A stretch of DNA of 64,000 nt from positions 310,001 to 374,000 of the forward strand of contig NZ_CP083458.1 of NCBI RefSeq assembly GCF_020229735.1. Reading direction: 5' to 3'. Position numbers and translations under genes: made by a program. Positions 28,986-37,844 of this stretch are shown here, piece by piece. A model generated the notes under the pieces. The model was not told the origin of the DNA and ran no database searches. It worked only from the letters and a program-made list of their open reading frames with translations. Source of the DNA: Deinococcus taeanensis (GTDB lineage: Bacteria > Deinococcota > Deinococci > Deinococcales > Deinococcaceae). Position 1 is the stretch's first letter. Each line of letters begins with the position of its first letter.

Positions 28986-30103
28986 GCTTCCTCCAACACC
29001 GGCTGTCCGGCCACAAATACCTGAAGAACGTTCATTTCAGCGTCCAGCACGGTCAGGTCTGCCCGCAGGCCCGGGGTCAGGGTGCCCCGGTCCACCAGCC
29101 CCAGGGACCGGGCGGGCGCGCCGCTCGCCATCCAGCTCGCCGAGTGCAGCGGCACCCCACCCTGAACGGCGCGGCGGACGGCGGCGTCCATCGTCAGGAC
29201 GCTGCCCGCGAGCGTTCCGTCCTCCAGGGTGGCGCGTCCGCCGCGGACCATGACGACCTGCCCGCCCAGTTCACTGTCCCGGTCTCCCTGACCGGCGGCA
29301 CGCATCGCGTCCGTGACGAGCATCACCCGGTCGCGGCCGGCCGCCCACGCAAGCCGGAAACTGGTCGGGTGAACATGAAAGCCGTCCAGAATGATTTCCA
29401 GGAACGCGCGGGGGTCGGCCAGCAGGGAGCCCGCTGGCCCGGGCACCCGGCCCTCAATGCCGCCCATGGCGTTGAACAGATGCGTCGCGCAGGTGCGTCC
29501 ACCTTCTGCGTGCACGGCGTCCAGAAAGGCGGTCACGGTCTCAGCGTCCGCCCGCGTGTGACCCACACCCACTCGAACGTCCGCCTCAACGAACGCCCGT
29601 GCGGCGTCGGGCGCGCCCCTGACCTCCGGAGCCAGAGTCACTGCCCGCACCACGCCGAGCGCCAGGACCTCACGCACAAGCTCAGGCGTGGCGTTCACCG
29701 CGTATGGGGGCTGTGCGCCCAGGCGCTGGGGGCTGATGAACGGCCCCTCCAGATGGGCACCCAGAACGTCCGCACCGCCGTGAACGCCGTCCATCATCAC
29801 TTCACGCACTCCGTGGAGGGCCGTGAGCACCTGTGGCCACGGCGCGGTCATGGTGGTGGGCAGCAGCGAGGTGGTGCCGTGCCGCGCGTGCATCTGCGCA
29901 AGGGTGCGCACACCCGGCGCGCCGTCCATGGTGTCGCCGCCGCCGCCGCCGTGCACGTGCGTATCCACAAACCCTGGAAGGATGAACAGTCCCGGTGGCG
30001 CATGGTCCGTCGGGGTGACCTTCTCGAGCGTGGGACCGAACAGCACCTCGCCGGGGCGGACTTCGCCGGGCAGCACCAGCTGGCCCCGCAGCGTGCGGGT
30101 CAA
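28982..30103 (-). CDS. nagA: N-acetylglucosamine-6-phosphate deacetylase
   Basis: A 373-aa amidohydrolase that removes acetate from GlcNAc-6-phosphate. Metal-site motifs are GFVDTHVHGGGG, GAHLEGPF (catalytic glutamate region), VGVGHTRAD, ATHLFNAM and VMLVTDAM. The chosen start is TTG 30103 (TTGACCCGCACG), preceded by CCGGAG 10 nt upstream, because the protein then begins with the usual LRGQLVLPGEV strand; the frame stays open to 30409 but that part resembles nothing. It is first in the nagA-nagB-II operon, with the promoter about 310 bp upstream. Confidence 0.88.
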   Translation of the reverse strand: MTRTLRGQLVLPGEVRPGEVLFGPTLEKVTPTDHAPPGLFILPGFVDTHVHGGGGGDTMDGAPGVRTLAQMHARHGTTSLLPTTMTAPWPQVLTALHGVREVMMDGVHGGADVLGAHLEGPFISPQRLGAQPPYAVNATPELVREVLALGVVRAVTLAPEVRGAPDAARAFVEADVRVGVGHTRADAETVTAFLDAVHAEGGRTCATHLFNAMGGIEGRVPGPAGSLLADPRAFLEIILDGFHVHPTSFRLAWAAGRDRVMLVTDAMRAAGQGDRDSELGGQVVMVRGGRATLEDGTLAGSVLTMDAAVRRAVQGGVPLHSASWMASGAPARSLGLVDRGTLTPGLRADLTVLDAEMNVLQVFVAGQPVLEEA

Positions 30104-30409
30104 GCGACCACAACTCCGGAAGGGCCGCAGGACCGCAGGAGCCCGAAGGGACCGGTCGTGAAGAGCGTCCACGGGACGCCCGGATGAATCAGGCAGGTGC
30201 GGTGCGTGGACGTGCGCGTGGCAGTGGGCTGGAGCATCGGAGAACCTCTGGAGGCGGAGAGGAGTGGGGCGCCATGATGTTTCACTACGCTTGAGCCTGC
30301 TTTCAAGGGCAAAGGGCTGGTCGGATGGGTGCGTCGGGCCCGGTGAGCTGACCGCGGACGCCTCCCGAGAAAGCCGGTATGACCAGACCAGAACGGCCGG
30401 GGCCGACAC
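30104..30409 (-). other. Long 5' leader of nagA
   Basis: About 300 nt between the RpiR-type promoter and the nagA start. The frame of nagA is open here (a GTG at 30409 sits 5 nt after the -10 box), but the translation is a proline- and arginine-rich sequence without resemblance to deacetylases. It may be untranslated leader, or a leaderless N-terminal extension. Confidence 0.4.
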
Positions 30410-30414
30410 CTGCC

Positions 30415-30443
30415 ACCATAGTTATGAAAAATATTCTTGTCAA
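30415..30443 (-). promoter_or_regulatory. Promoter/operator of nagA-nagB-II
   Basis: On the minus strand: TTGACA (30443-30438), a 17-bp spacer, and TATGGT (30420-30415). The spacer begins AGAATATTTTTCA, so the block TTGACAAGAATATTTTTCA almost repeats that of the RpiR operon (20906-20925). This fits joint control by the RpiR-family regulator. Confidence 0.75.
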
Positions 30444-30682
30444 TAATCAACGAGAATGAAACTTTTTCTCTGAATTACATCCGTAAAGAATGTTCATGAG
30501 ACGCGGCCACAGCCCGGCACGCCCCCTGCAGGAGGCCGCACTTTCCGAGGAAGGAACTCACGCTGACCTTCTCCGGTTGTGAGAGGCGCCTGCCGAGAAC
30601 CAGCATTGACCCCCGGCAGACCACTGGTGCGTCTGTCTGCGGATGAGGCTGCTTCCCAGCCGCGGAGGAGTACGCTTTAAGC

Positions 30683-30955
30683 GTGGATACGGAGCACGTG
30701 ACGGTTCAGGTCCGCCAGGCTGTCGCAGTCGCGCAGGCAGGTGCGCCACCCGACGTCACGCTGGGCGCCATGGTGGAGCAGAGCGGCGCTGTGCGGCTAA
30801 CTGTTCTGCGCGCTGGCTGCGGCGCCACCACCTACGTGTTTCCGGAGGTGCTGACTGTCGCGGGCGTCCTGGAAACAGCGCTGCAGGGTCTCCTGCGCCG
30901 GGCATCGACCGGGTCCCTGCGGCCCTGCGGACCCAACGGTGAATTGCCGTTGTAA
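30683..30955 (+). CDS. Small protein of unknown function (90 aa)
   Basis: I do not recognise a family. A TACGCT box (30671-30676) ends 6 nt before the GTG at 30683, the leaderless pattern seen elsewhere in the window (the same box precedes parA). The protein has balanced composition: VTVQVRQAVAVAQAG near the N-terminus, then a valine- and leucine-rich middle (TTYVFPEVLTVAGVLETALQ), with no signal peptide or membrane helix. It stands alone, with the nag promoter behind it. Confidence 0.55.
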   Translation: MDTEHVTVQVRQAVAVAQAGAPPDVTLGAMVEQSGAVRLTVLRAGCGATTYVFPEVLTVAGVLETALQGLLRRASTGSLRPCGPNGELPL

Positions 30956-31042
30956 CTCGTGAGAGAAGGTTTTCCCTTTTGAAGTGTCGATCCTGGTGTC
31001 CCCCAGCTTTACACACGTCTGGAGCCCCTGAGCATTCGGTAA

Positions 31043-31399
31043 CGGGCGACTAACCTGATTTCTAAGGCCCGACCAGTCTATGAGAAGGCCGCTCGCCGTG
31101 CGCCTCACACCCACAAGACCATTGACGGTGAGACGGAACCCAGTGGTAGGGGAGAGGGGCGTCCAACTCCTGATAAACGGACGCGCAAGCGGGAGGGAAG
31201 TCGGTCCGCGGAACCGTTCAAGTTCGTTCACCTGCCCCCAGCCAACTGGGAACAGCTTCCCGGCTCCCTGCTGTATGTGCACGGCAGCCGGCCCTGGGTG
31301 AATGCCAAGAGGCCTGAAGTCTCCACCCCCCGTTACCGGAAATCCGGCGGCATGAAAGGCAGGAAGACCTTCGAACAGAGGCACTTGCCCACGATGTGA
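31043..31399 (+). pseudogene. Startless open frame, probable gene remnant
   Basis: A frame of 118 sense codons runs from a stop at 31040-31042 to TGA 31397-31399 but has no ATG, GTG or TTG near its beginning. The translation looks protein-like: NLISKARPVYEKAARRAPHT, a basic linker, then FKFVHLPPANWEQLPGSLLY and HGSRPWVNAKRPEV. The same frame upstream of the stop (from about 30984) also reads sensibly, so the stop may be a mutation in an older gene. No family recognised. The remainder of the 30956-31655 gap shows nothing else. Confidence 0.35.
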
Positions 31400-31655
31400 A
31401 GCCAGTGCTCTGAAGTCAGGCAGACCCGGAGGAGACAGCGGGCAGGCCGCTGGCACGCCCACCACCGTTTCCCGACCTCATCGCCACAAGAGGGAAACGC
31501 CGTTGGCACGACGTCCTGCGGACAGGGTTGAATTCACGCAGAGAACCTGTTTCTGCTTCTGGGTCCTCTCCTTTGCCTCAGCTGAGAACCGGACCTCCCT
31601 AGGGCTCCCGGACCCGTGGGCTCAGTGAGCAGAGCCCCATCCCCTCTCTTCATTT

Positions 31656-34088
31656 CTAGATGAGTTGCTTCTTCCGGCGTCTCTTGTGCTCATACATCCG
31701 CTCATCTGCACGCGTGATCAGCTGGGGCAGCAACTGACCGTCATCTGGACAGAAAGCGGCGCCTACACTCGCTCCACACCCCACCAGTTCCGGCAGGCGG
31801 CGGACCCGGTCGGAAGCGGCCTGCACCCGGTTCAGCATGCTCTGCGCCTGCTCCTGCCGGCATCCGGGCAGCAGCACCACGAACTCATCGCCACCCAAAC
31901 GGAACACGAGGTCATGCCCCCGGAAACACTCCTTCAGGGCCCGCGCGAACTCCTGTAGCAGCAGGTCCCCGCAGTCATGACCGAACGTATCGTTGACCAC
32001 CTTCAGGCCGTCCACGTCGATACTCAGCAGCCCGAAGGGCTCCGCCGATCTCAGGCTGAGGTCCTCCATGGACCGGTTCAGCGCGCGGCGGTTACCGAGA
32101 CCGGTCAGGGGGTCAGTGAGTGACGCGAGTTCAACCTGCCGGAACCGGCCCTGCCGTTCCCACGCAACGCGTACCGTCCGGGCAGCAGCACCGAGCAGCG
32201 CCCGGTCCTGCTGAGACCACGACCTGGCAGGTTGAGGGCGCGCGCCGACCATCAGGAACTGCGTGTCCTGCGCCGTAGCCAGCGACACCCAGGCCACACT
32301 GCACTGTTGCGCATCCTCAGTCGCCGGACTGTCGAGGATGGTGACGGTCTGATCAGGTGCAGCGGCTGACTCCAGCCACGGCTCCCCTTTCGGTACGTCC
32401 CAGTCGTTCCAACTGGATGCCTGTGGTGGCCAGGCCGTGACCACCTCCGCCTGGTCGTCCCGTACCAGCAGCACGCTGGCCCGGTTCATCTGCAGTGCCG
32501 GCCCCAGCAGATTCAGCACCTCGGCGGCCGTGGCTGAGGGGTCGAACTCACTTTCCACGAGCGCGGAGATGGTTAACAGTGTCTGTGCAAAGGACGCGGC
32601 GTTCTGCGCCTCCTGGTGTAACTCGGCCCGCTGCAACGCTGCAGCGACAGAACGTGCCGCCGTTTCGAGCAGCACCCTTTCCCGCAGAACCCAGGGCCTG
32701 GCTTCTCCGGAGCGGGCAGCGCACAGCACCTGCGTGACAGGCCCGTCGCCAGCGGGGAGCGGCACCACCGCCACACTCCGGGGCCCCAGCGCGGCAAAGG
32801 GAGGCAGGCGCGCCTCGGTCAGGTACACCGCGCGGCCTCCCAGAGTCTCCCAGATCGGGCCTTCATTGCGCTCAAGCGTCAGGTCAGTGTGGGCAGCCGC
32901 ACCACTGGGCAGATCACCTGAAGTCTTCTGCAGCACGAACCGTTCCCCATCACGGCGGTACAGTGTGAGCCACCCCAGGTCCATCGACTGCGACAGCAGG
33001 CTCAGTGCGCGCCGGGCCACCCCCTCAGGCGTCTGCTCCTGCTCCAGTCCGTGCGAGAGTGCCGCCAGAGTCCAGACAGTCTGTTCATTCAGCTTCTGCT
33101 CGGTCAGGTCTGTGATCGACGCAATGGCGCCAGTCCGGACGCCGCCGATCACGCGGGGCGTCTCCGTGATGAGGACAGGCACTGCCGTGCTGTCAGTGCG
33201 CCGCAACTGCGCCTCGTACGTGCTTGTCTCGCCGGCTGCGCACCGCTCCGCCGCTTCACGAAGAATCAGGTGCTCATCAGCGAACGCCACGTCAAATGGA
33301 GTACGCCCCAGCAGAGCGTCCGGGTGCAACCCGACCATCTGGGCGTAGGCAGGGTTCACGTACTCAAACCGACCCTGCGCATCGGTCACGGTGAGGCCCT
33401 GCGCCGCCGTGGTCATCACCTGCTGCGCGAAGTCCCGTTCTGTGATCAGGTCACCCTGAACCCGGCGGATTCGCCGGTCGAGCGGCCGGAACACCCCCTG
33501 CCCAAGAACCACCAGCAGCACAATGACGCATAGAAGCCGCACTTTTGCGTCGGCATTCATGCGGCGAATGTGTTCGTCGCCGTCATCTTCCAGTTTGGCG
33601 ATCGCTTCATCCAGCACGCTGATGAGGGAGCCTGTTGCCTGATGCTCCAACCAGCGGACGTCTGAATTCCGCCGCTTTAACTGCCCGTCCGGAGTCAGGA
33701 GGATGCTGTTCGCGGCCGCCAGGTAGCCCTGGACCTCAACGTCCAGCCGCACGAAAAGCGGAACGGCTGTGTCCTGCGGGTCGTTCAGCGCTGTGGCCTG
33801 TACCCAGGCGCCGTGGCCGTCGCGCATGCCAGCGACACTGCGCTTCAGGCGTGCGCGCGCCTGTTGCCGGTCCTCATGAGACAGCGCCGTGACCAGCTGC
33901 CATGCGTGTCTCGCAACCTCTTCGGCATACACGCGCTGCCGGTCCGTGATATTCATCACCGAAATCTCTGCCAGCAGCCGGCCGGTGTCCCGTTCCAGGC
34001 TCGCGTTGGACCACACGCCGATCAGGGCGATAGTGGCCAGCACCCCCCACGCCACGCGGCGAAGATTCGGCATTCCGGCAGAGACCAT
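31656..34088 (-). CDS. Membrane-anchored PAS/GAF/GGDEF protein (probable diguanylate cyclase)
   Basis: An 810-aa sensor. Two membrane helices (about 9-27 and 190-210) flank an extracytoplasmic, largely helical domain. A PAS domain (about 225-345, with AAQGLTVTDAQGRFEYVNPAYAQMVG), two GAF domains (about 350-500 and 510-640) and a C-terminal GGDEF domain follow. The GGDEF signature is at 732-736 in RLGGDEFVVLL, with DVDGLKVVNDTFGHDCG upstream, so cyclase activity is expected. The ATG at 34088 is chosen because TCTAAC lies 7 nt upstream, suggesting a leaderless transcript; 34073 is an alternative start. With the 1047-aa HD-GYP protein it could set cyclic di-GMP levels. Confidence 0.87.
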   Translation of the reverse strand: MVSAGMPNLRRVAWGVLATIALIGVWSNASLERDTGRLLAEISVMNITDRQRVYAEEVARHAWQLVTALSHEDRQQARARLKRSVAGMRDGHGAWVQATALNDPQDTAVPLFVRLDVEVQGYLAAANSILLTPDGQLKRRNSDVRWLEHQATGSLISVLDEAIAKLEDDGDEHIRRMNADAKVRLLCVIVLLVVLGQGVFRPLDRRIRRVQGDLITERDFAQQVMTTAAQGLTVTDAQGRFEYVNPAYAQMVGLHPDALLGRTPFDVAFADEHLILREAAERCAAGETSTYEAQLRRTDSTAVPVLITETPRVIGGVRTGAIASITDLTEQKLNEQTVWTLAALSHGLEQEQTPEGVARRALSLLSQSMDLGWLTLYRRDGERFVLQKTSGDLPSGAAAHTDLTLERNEGPIWETLGGRAVYLTEARLPPFAALGPRSVAVVPLPAGDGPVTQVLCAARSGEARPWVLRERVLLETAARSVAAALQRAELHQEAQNAASFAQTLLTISALVESEFDPSATAAEVLNLLGPALQMNRASVLLVRDDQAEVVTAWPPQASSWNDWDVPKGEPWLESAAAPDQTVTILDSPATEDAQQCSVAWVSLATAQDTQFLMVGARPQPARSWSQQDRALLGAAARTVRVAWERQGRFRQVELASLTDPLTGLGNRRALNRSMEDLSLRSAEPFGLLSIDVDGLKVVNDTFGHDCGDLLLQEFARALKECFRGHDLVFRLGGDEFVVLLPGCRQEQAQSMLNRVQAASDRVRRLPELVGCGASVGAAFCPDDGQLLPQLITRADERMYEHKRRRKKQLI

Positions 34089-34406
34089 GCTGCATGTTAG
34101 AAAGACTGGTCTCACAAAACGCCGACAACATGGTCGTATCACGGTCTTCACCTGGCAAACGAACCGGTCCACTGAACTCGTCGGTGGCGTTCAGCCTCTC
34201 AAGGCGCAGGAGACAAACACCGCCGTTCTCGAATGAACCGCGGAACTACCAGTTCCAGAGGAGCCGCGGAACAGAAAGTGCCCCTGACCTCGTCCGGCGT
34301 GAAGCTCAAGCTCTTTTCGCTGCGAGGCACAACAGCGGCAGCGCAAGGAGCGGACTCTGGCCCGGCAGGAGAAGAGGCTGACGGGAACCGGGGCAAACGT
34401 ACAGAG

Positions 34407-34444
34407 TCTGGGGGCTGCTCGTCACGTGACGAGCAGCCCCCAGA
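34407..34444. repeat. 38-bp perfect palindrome, parS candidate
   Basis: Each 19-base half is the exact reverse complement of the other; the centre reads CTCGTCACGTGACGAG. The central CACGTG flanked by matched arms has the layout of ParB sites (chromosomal parS has TTTCACGTGAAA at its core). It lies 0.8 kb from parB, and a second copy of the core is at 16767-16788. It has no T-run, so a terminator is unlikely. An operator for the next gene is the main alternative. Confidence 0.6.
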
Positions 34445-34464
34445 ACTCCTCAGCTGAAGGCCGC

Positions 34465-34470
34465 TACAGT
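34465..34470 (+). promoter_or_regulatory. -10 box (TACAGT), leaderless start
   Basis: TACAGT ends 7 nt before ATG 34478. The same hexamer and near-identical spacing occur at 9761-9766. This decides the start of the following gene. Confidence 0.55.
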
Positions 34471-34477
34471 GGCGCCC

Positions 34478-35164
34478 ATGATCGTGGCCTTTGTCAACCC
34501 GGACCGAACGCTGCTGCACGAGGAACCCAGCGATGACCAGTTGCGCCTCAGCAGCAACCTATCCACCCTGCTGCGCGACGCCGAACTCATTCCCGTCAGT
34601 GGATTGGACGAGGAAGGGCTCTTGACCATTCCGGCGGCCTTCACCTCCTGGCAGGTGCTGCTGCACGGCGCGGTGGTCGTCACCCCTGAAGGAATGGAGG
34701 ATCCTGCCTGGCGACGTCTGACGCTGGAAACACAGGCGGCCGCAGCCGAAGCACTAATGATGGCAGGGCAGGCCGCACAGCATGTCAATGCCCTGAACCA
34801 GCTGAATCTTGACGTCACACTTACCGAACGAAATGGCAGGCCCCTGCTGGTGACCCTTCGCCATCCACACGCCCTGGAACTGGCCATTAACCAGGCGCAG
34901 GCCATGCTGACGGACTGGCTGCGCGACGGCCCGTTCCGACTTCACCTGCGCCTGACCCGCACGCCCTCTGAGCTGACCCTGCTTCCCCGGGATCTGCGCC
35001 CCGAACTGGCCGTGAACTACCTGCTCGGCCAGCTTTCGCCTGAGCTGACGGTTGGCCTCAGTGCCCATCCGGATGACGCGGCGTTTCTCAACCTCTGCGA
35101 CTACGCTCTCGTCCCTGGCCAGAGCACCCTGCTGGGCAGCCCCCAGGACAACGAAGACGCTTAG
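34478..35164 (+). CDS. Unknown protein, weakly HAD-phosphatase-like
   Basis: A 228-aa cytoplasmic protein. ATG 34478 is chosen by the TACAGT box 7 nt upstream. The start AFVNPDRTLL, the STLLRDAELIPVSG segment and the end DAAFLNLCDYALVPGQSTLL follow the layout of sucrose-phosphatase-like HAD proteins. The nucleophile Asp of the DxDxT motif is not present (NPDRT), so catalysis by that mechanism is doubtful. It lies between the palindrome and parB, with which it converges, so a role tied to the replicon is possible but unproven. Confidence 0.5.
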   Translation: MIVAFVNPDRTLLHEEPSDDQLRLSSNLSTLLRDAELIPVSGLDEEGLLTIPAAFTSWQVLLHGAVVVTPEGMEDPAWRRLTLETQAAAAEALMMAGQAAQHVNALNQLNLDVTLTERNGRPLLVTLRHPHALELAINQAQAMLTDWLRDGPFRLHLRLTRTPSELTLLPRDLRPELAVNYLLGQLSPELTVGLSAHPDDAAFLNLCDYALVPGQSTLLGSPQDNEDA

Positions 35165-35177
35165 CCTGCCCAGCAGA

Positions 35178-35210
35178 GAGGAGGACACTGCGTCAGGCCG
35201 CGTTCTCCTC
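35178..35210. terminator. Hairpin between convergent genes
   Basis: GAGGAGGAC (35178-35186) pairs with GTTCTCCTC (35202-35210), including one G-T pair. It lies in the 67-bp gap between the HAD-like gene (+) and parB (-). There is no strong T-run, so it is a probable but not certain bidirectional terminator. Confidence 0.45.
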
Positions 35211-35231
35211 AAGAGGGTTTGAATTAACGCC

Positions 35232-36104
35232 TCAGCCCAGCAGGGTCTGCAGCTGACGCAGCAGCTTTTCCGCCCTGGCCCGGCGGTCAGGCTCCAGCCT
35301 CTCCAGCAGCCTCCGGTCACGCAACTGACGAGCCACACTGACGAACACGTCACCACTGTCTGACGGACCACCCGTGACTTTCAGACGCAACTGGGCAACC
35401 GTCGCGCCCGACAGGGCCTCGTCCACGAGTGCTGCACGCTGGCCTGGATCCGGCACGCGAGCGAGGATCAACGCTTTGCGGTAATCCAGACCCGTCCGCA
35501 CAGCCTCCTGGAGGTCCTCTGGCAGGTTCAGCAGCGCGGCGCGGTTGCGGATGAAGGACCGCCAGGTTTCCCGGCCCAAAGCTGTGAACGCCGCGTCAAG
35601 ACGTTCAACGCGTTCAGGATCACTGTCGGGTCGCCGGTCCAGGGCGAACATTCGCGCCACCGTCTGGTCTTCGGGCAGTTCCAGAATCGCGGCGGCCACC
35701 TGCAGCCGGGCACGCACCTCCTCCATGACATTCAGGTTCTCACGCTGCAGATTCTCGACCGCCGCCGCCATCCTGGCTTCCTGATCGTTCAGGTGCCGGA
35801 TCAGCACCGGCACCTCGGTCAGGCCCGCCTGCCGCGCCGCCCGCCAGCGCCGCTCACCTGCCACGATCTCGTACCGCCCGCCGGGACGCGGCCGGACCAG
35901 CAGAGGTTGCAAGACGCCCTGATCCCGGATACTGCCCGTCAGATCTGCCAGGGCATCCGGACTGAAGTACAGGCGGGGCTGAAACGCGCCGGGCTCCAGC
36001 AGGTCTGTGCTGAGCGTCGCCGTGGCCGGCTGGTTCAACGTGTCCATCCCGCCCACCAGGCCCGTAAGGCGCGCACCAATAGCAGGACGAGCACGGCTTT
36101 TCAC
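35232..36104 (-). CDS. parB: Chromosome/plasmid partitioning protein ParB
   Basis: A 290-aa ParB. The N-terminal nuclease-like/CTP-binding domain has the conserved [22 protein letters not shown] and the GERRWRAA arginine box, then [17 protein letters not shown] helix-turn-helix follows, with the usual [12 protein letters not shown] segment, and a dimerisation tail ends the protein. It starts at a GTG overlapping the parA stop (GTGA). It should load on parS sites; the palindrome at 34407-34444 is the nearest candidate. Confidence 0.93.
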   Translation of the reverse strand: MKSRARPAIGARLTGLVGGMDTLNQPATATLSTDLLEPGAFQPRLYFSPDALADLTGSIRDQGVLQPLLVRPRPGGRYEIVAGERRWRAARQAGLTEVPVLIRHLNDQEARMAAAVENLQRENLNVMEEVRARLQVAAAILELPEDQTVARMFALDRRPDSDPERVERLDAAFTALGRETWRSFIRNRAALLNLPEDLQEAVRTGLDYRKALILARVPDPGQRAALVDEALSGATVAQLRLKVTGGPSDSGDVFVSVARQLRDRRLLERLEPDRRARAEKLLRQLQTLLG

Positions 36105-36880
36105 TGCCGGACCCCCTGCGCCACGTCCAGCGTCATTCCGGTTGCCACGGCAATCTCCTGCGTCACCCGCAGAACGTCCTGATGCACCGGGCTGTTCGGT
36201 GCGTACACTCCCACTGGCTGTCCGGCGCTCGCACTGTCATTCCATACAGCGCCGCGGTCCGGGATGGGACTGGCCAGCGGTGTGAGAATGTCCTTTAATG
36301 CCGCGTACGCTTCGCGGTCGTGCGAACGCCGCGCGTCATACAGCGTGGGCACATACAGCGCGACCGTGAGGTCAGGCCGGAGTTTCCGGTAGGTCGCCAT
36401 CGCTTCAGCCAACCCTGCCAGCGCATTCATTCCTTTTTGCCGCGTTGGCACAGGCACCACAAGATGATCGGCCGCCAGGGCGCCCAGAATGGACAGTTGC
36501 CCAAGGCTGGGTGGACTGTCGATCAGCACCGTGTCGTACCGGTCGCGCCATTCGTGTAGCGCCTGACGCAGGTGAAGATGCGCGCCCACGACGCCCATCA
36601 TCTGGCCTTCAGCCAGGGCTAGAGAGACGTCACTGGGAAGCAGATGCAGACCATGCGCCCTGACGGGCTCAGGCAGCGCGTCGCCCCGCGTGGCTGTGTC
36701 ATAGATGGTCTGATCGCGGGTAACGCCACTGACCCCGAGCCAGTCCGTCAGATTTGCCTGCGGATCCAGGTCAATCAGCAGGACACGTTGACCAGCGTGC
36801 GCGAGGGTATACCCCACGTCCCGGGTGAGGCTGGACTTCATGACCCCGCCCGCATGGTTGAACAGTGTGAGTGTCAGCAT
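36101..36880 (-). CDS. parA: Chromosome/plasmid partitioning ATPase ParA
   Basis: A 259-aa MinD/ParA ATPase that moves ParB-parS complexes. The deviant Walker A region reads [12 protein letters not shown] (7-18): the catalytic Lys15 is present, but the ParA signature lysine before GG is Ala and the usual GVGK is GVMK. Walker B is [12 protein letters not shown], and [16 protein letters not shown] is standard. A TACGCT box ends 8 nt before the ATG, suggesting a leaderless transcript. It is first in the parAB operon, transcribed away from the iteron origin. Confidence 0.92.
   Translation of the reverse strand: MLTLTLFNHAGGVMKSSLTRDVGYTLAHAGQRVLLIDLDPQANLTDWLGVSGVTRDQTIYDTATRGDALPEPVRAHGLHLLPSDVSLALAEGQMMGVVGAHLHLRQALHEWRDRYDTVLIDSPPSLGQLSILGALAADHLVVPVPTRQKGMNALAGLAEAMATYRKLRPDLTVALYVPTLYDARRSHDREAYAALKDILTPLASPIPDRGAVWNDSASAGQPVGVYAPNSPVHQDVLRVTQEIAVATGMTLDVAQGVRQ

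Positions 36881-37844
<964 letters not shown>

Larger units (their letters stand above)
34089..34477. other. Divergent intergenic region containing a long palindrome
   Basis: About 390 bp between the GGDEF gene (-) and the HAD-like gene (+). It holds promoters for both, the direct repeat CCGCGGAAC near 34240-34270, and the 38-bp palindrome at 34407-34444. No further coding frame is supported. Confidence 0.5.

Noticed and set aside
30797..31465. 222-codon frame on - overlapping the small protein gene
   Set aside because: It is antisense to the 90-aa gene and to the more protein-like + frame at 31043-31399.
34407..34444. Palindrome considered as a transcription terminator
   Set aside because: No T-run on either side, no gene ends just before it on either strand, and its core recurs at 16767.
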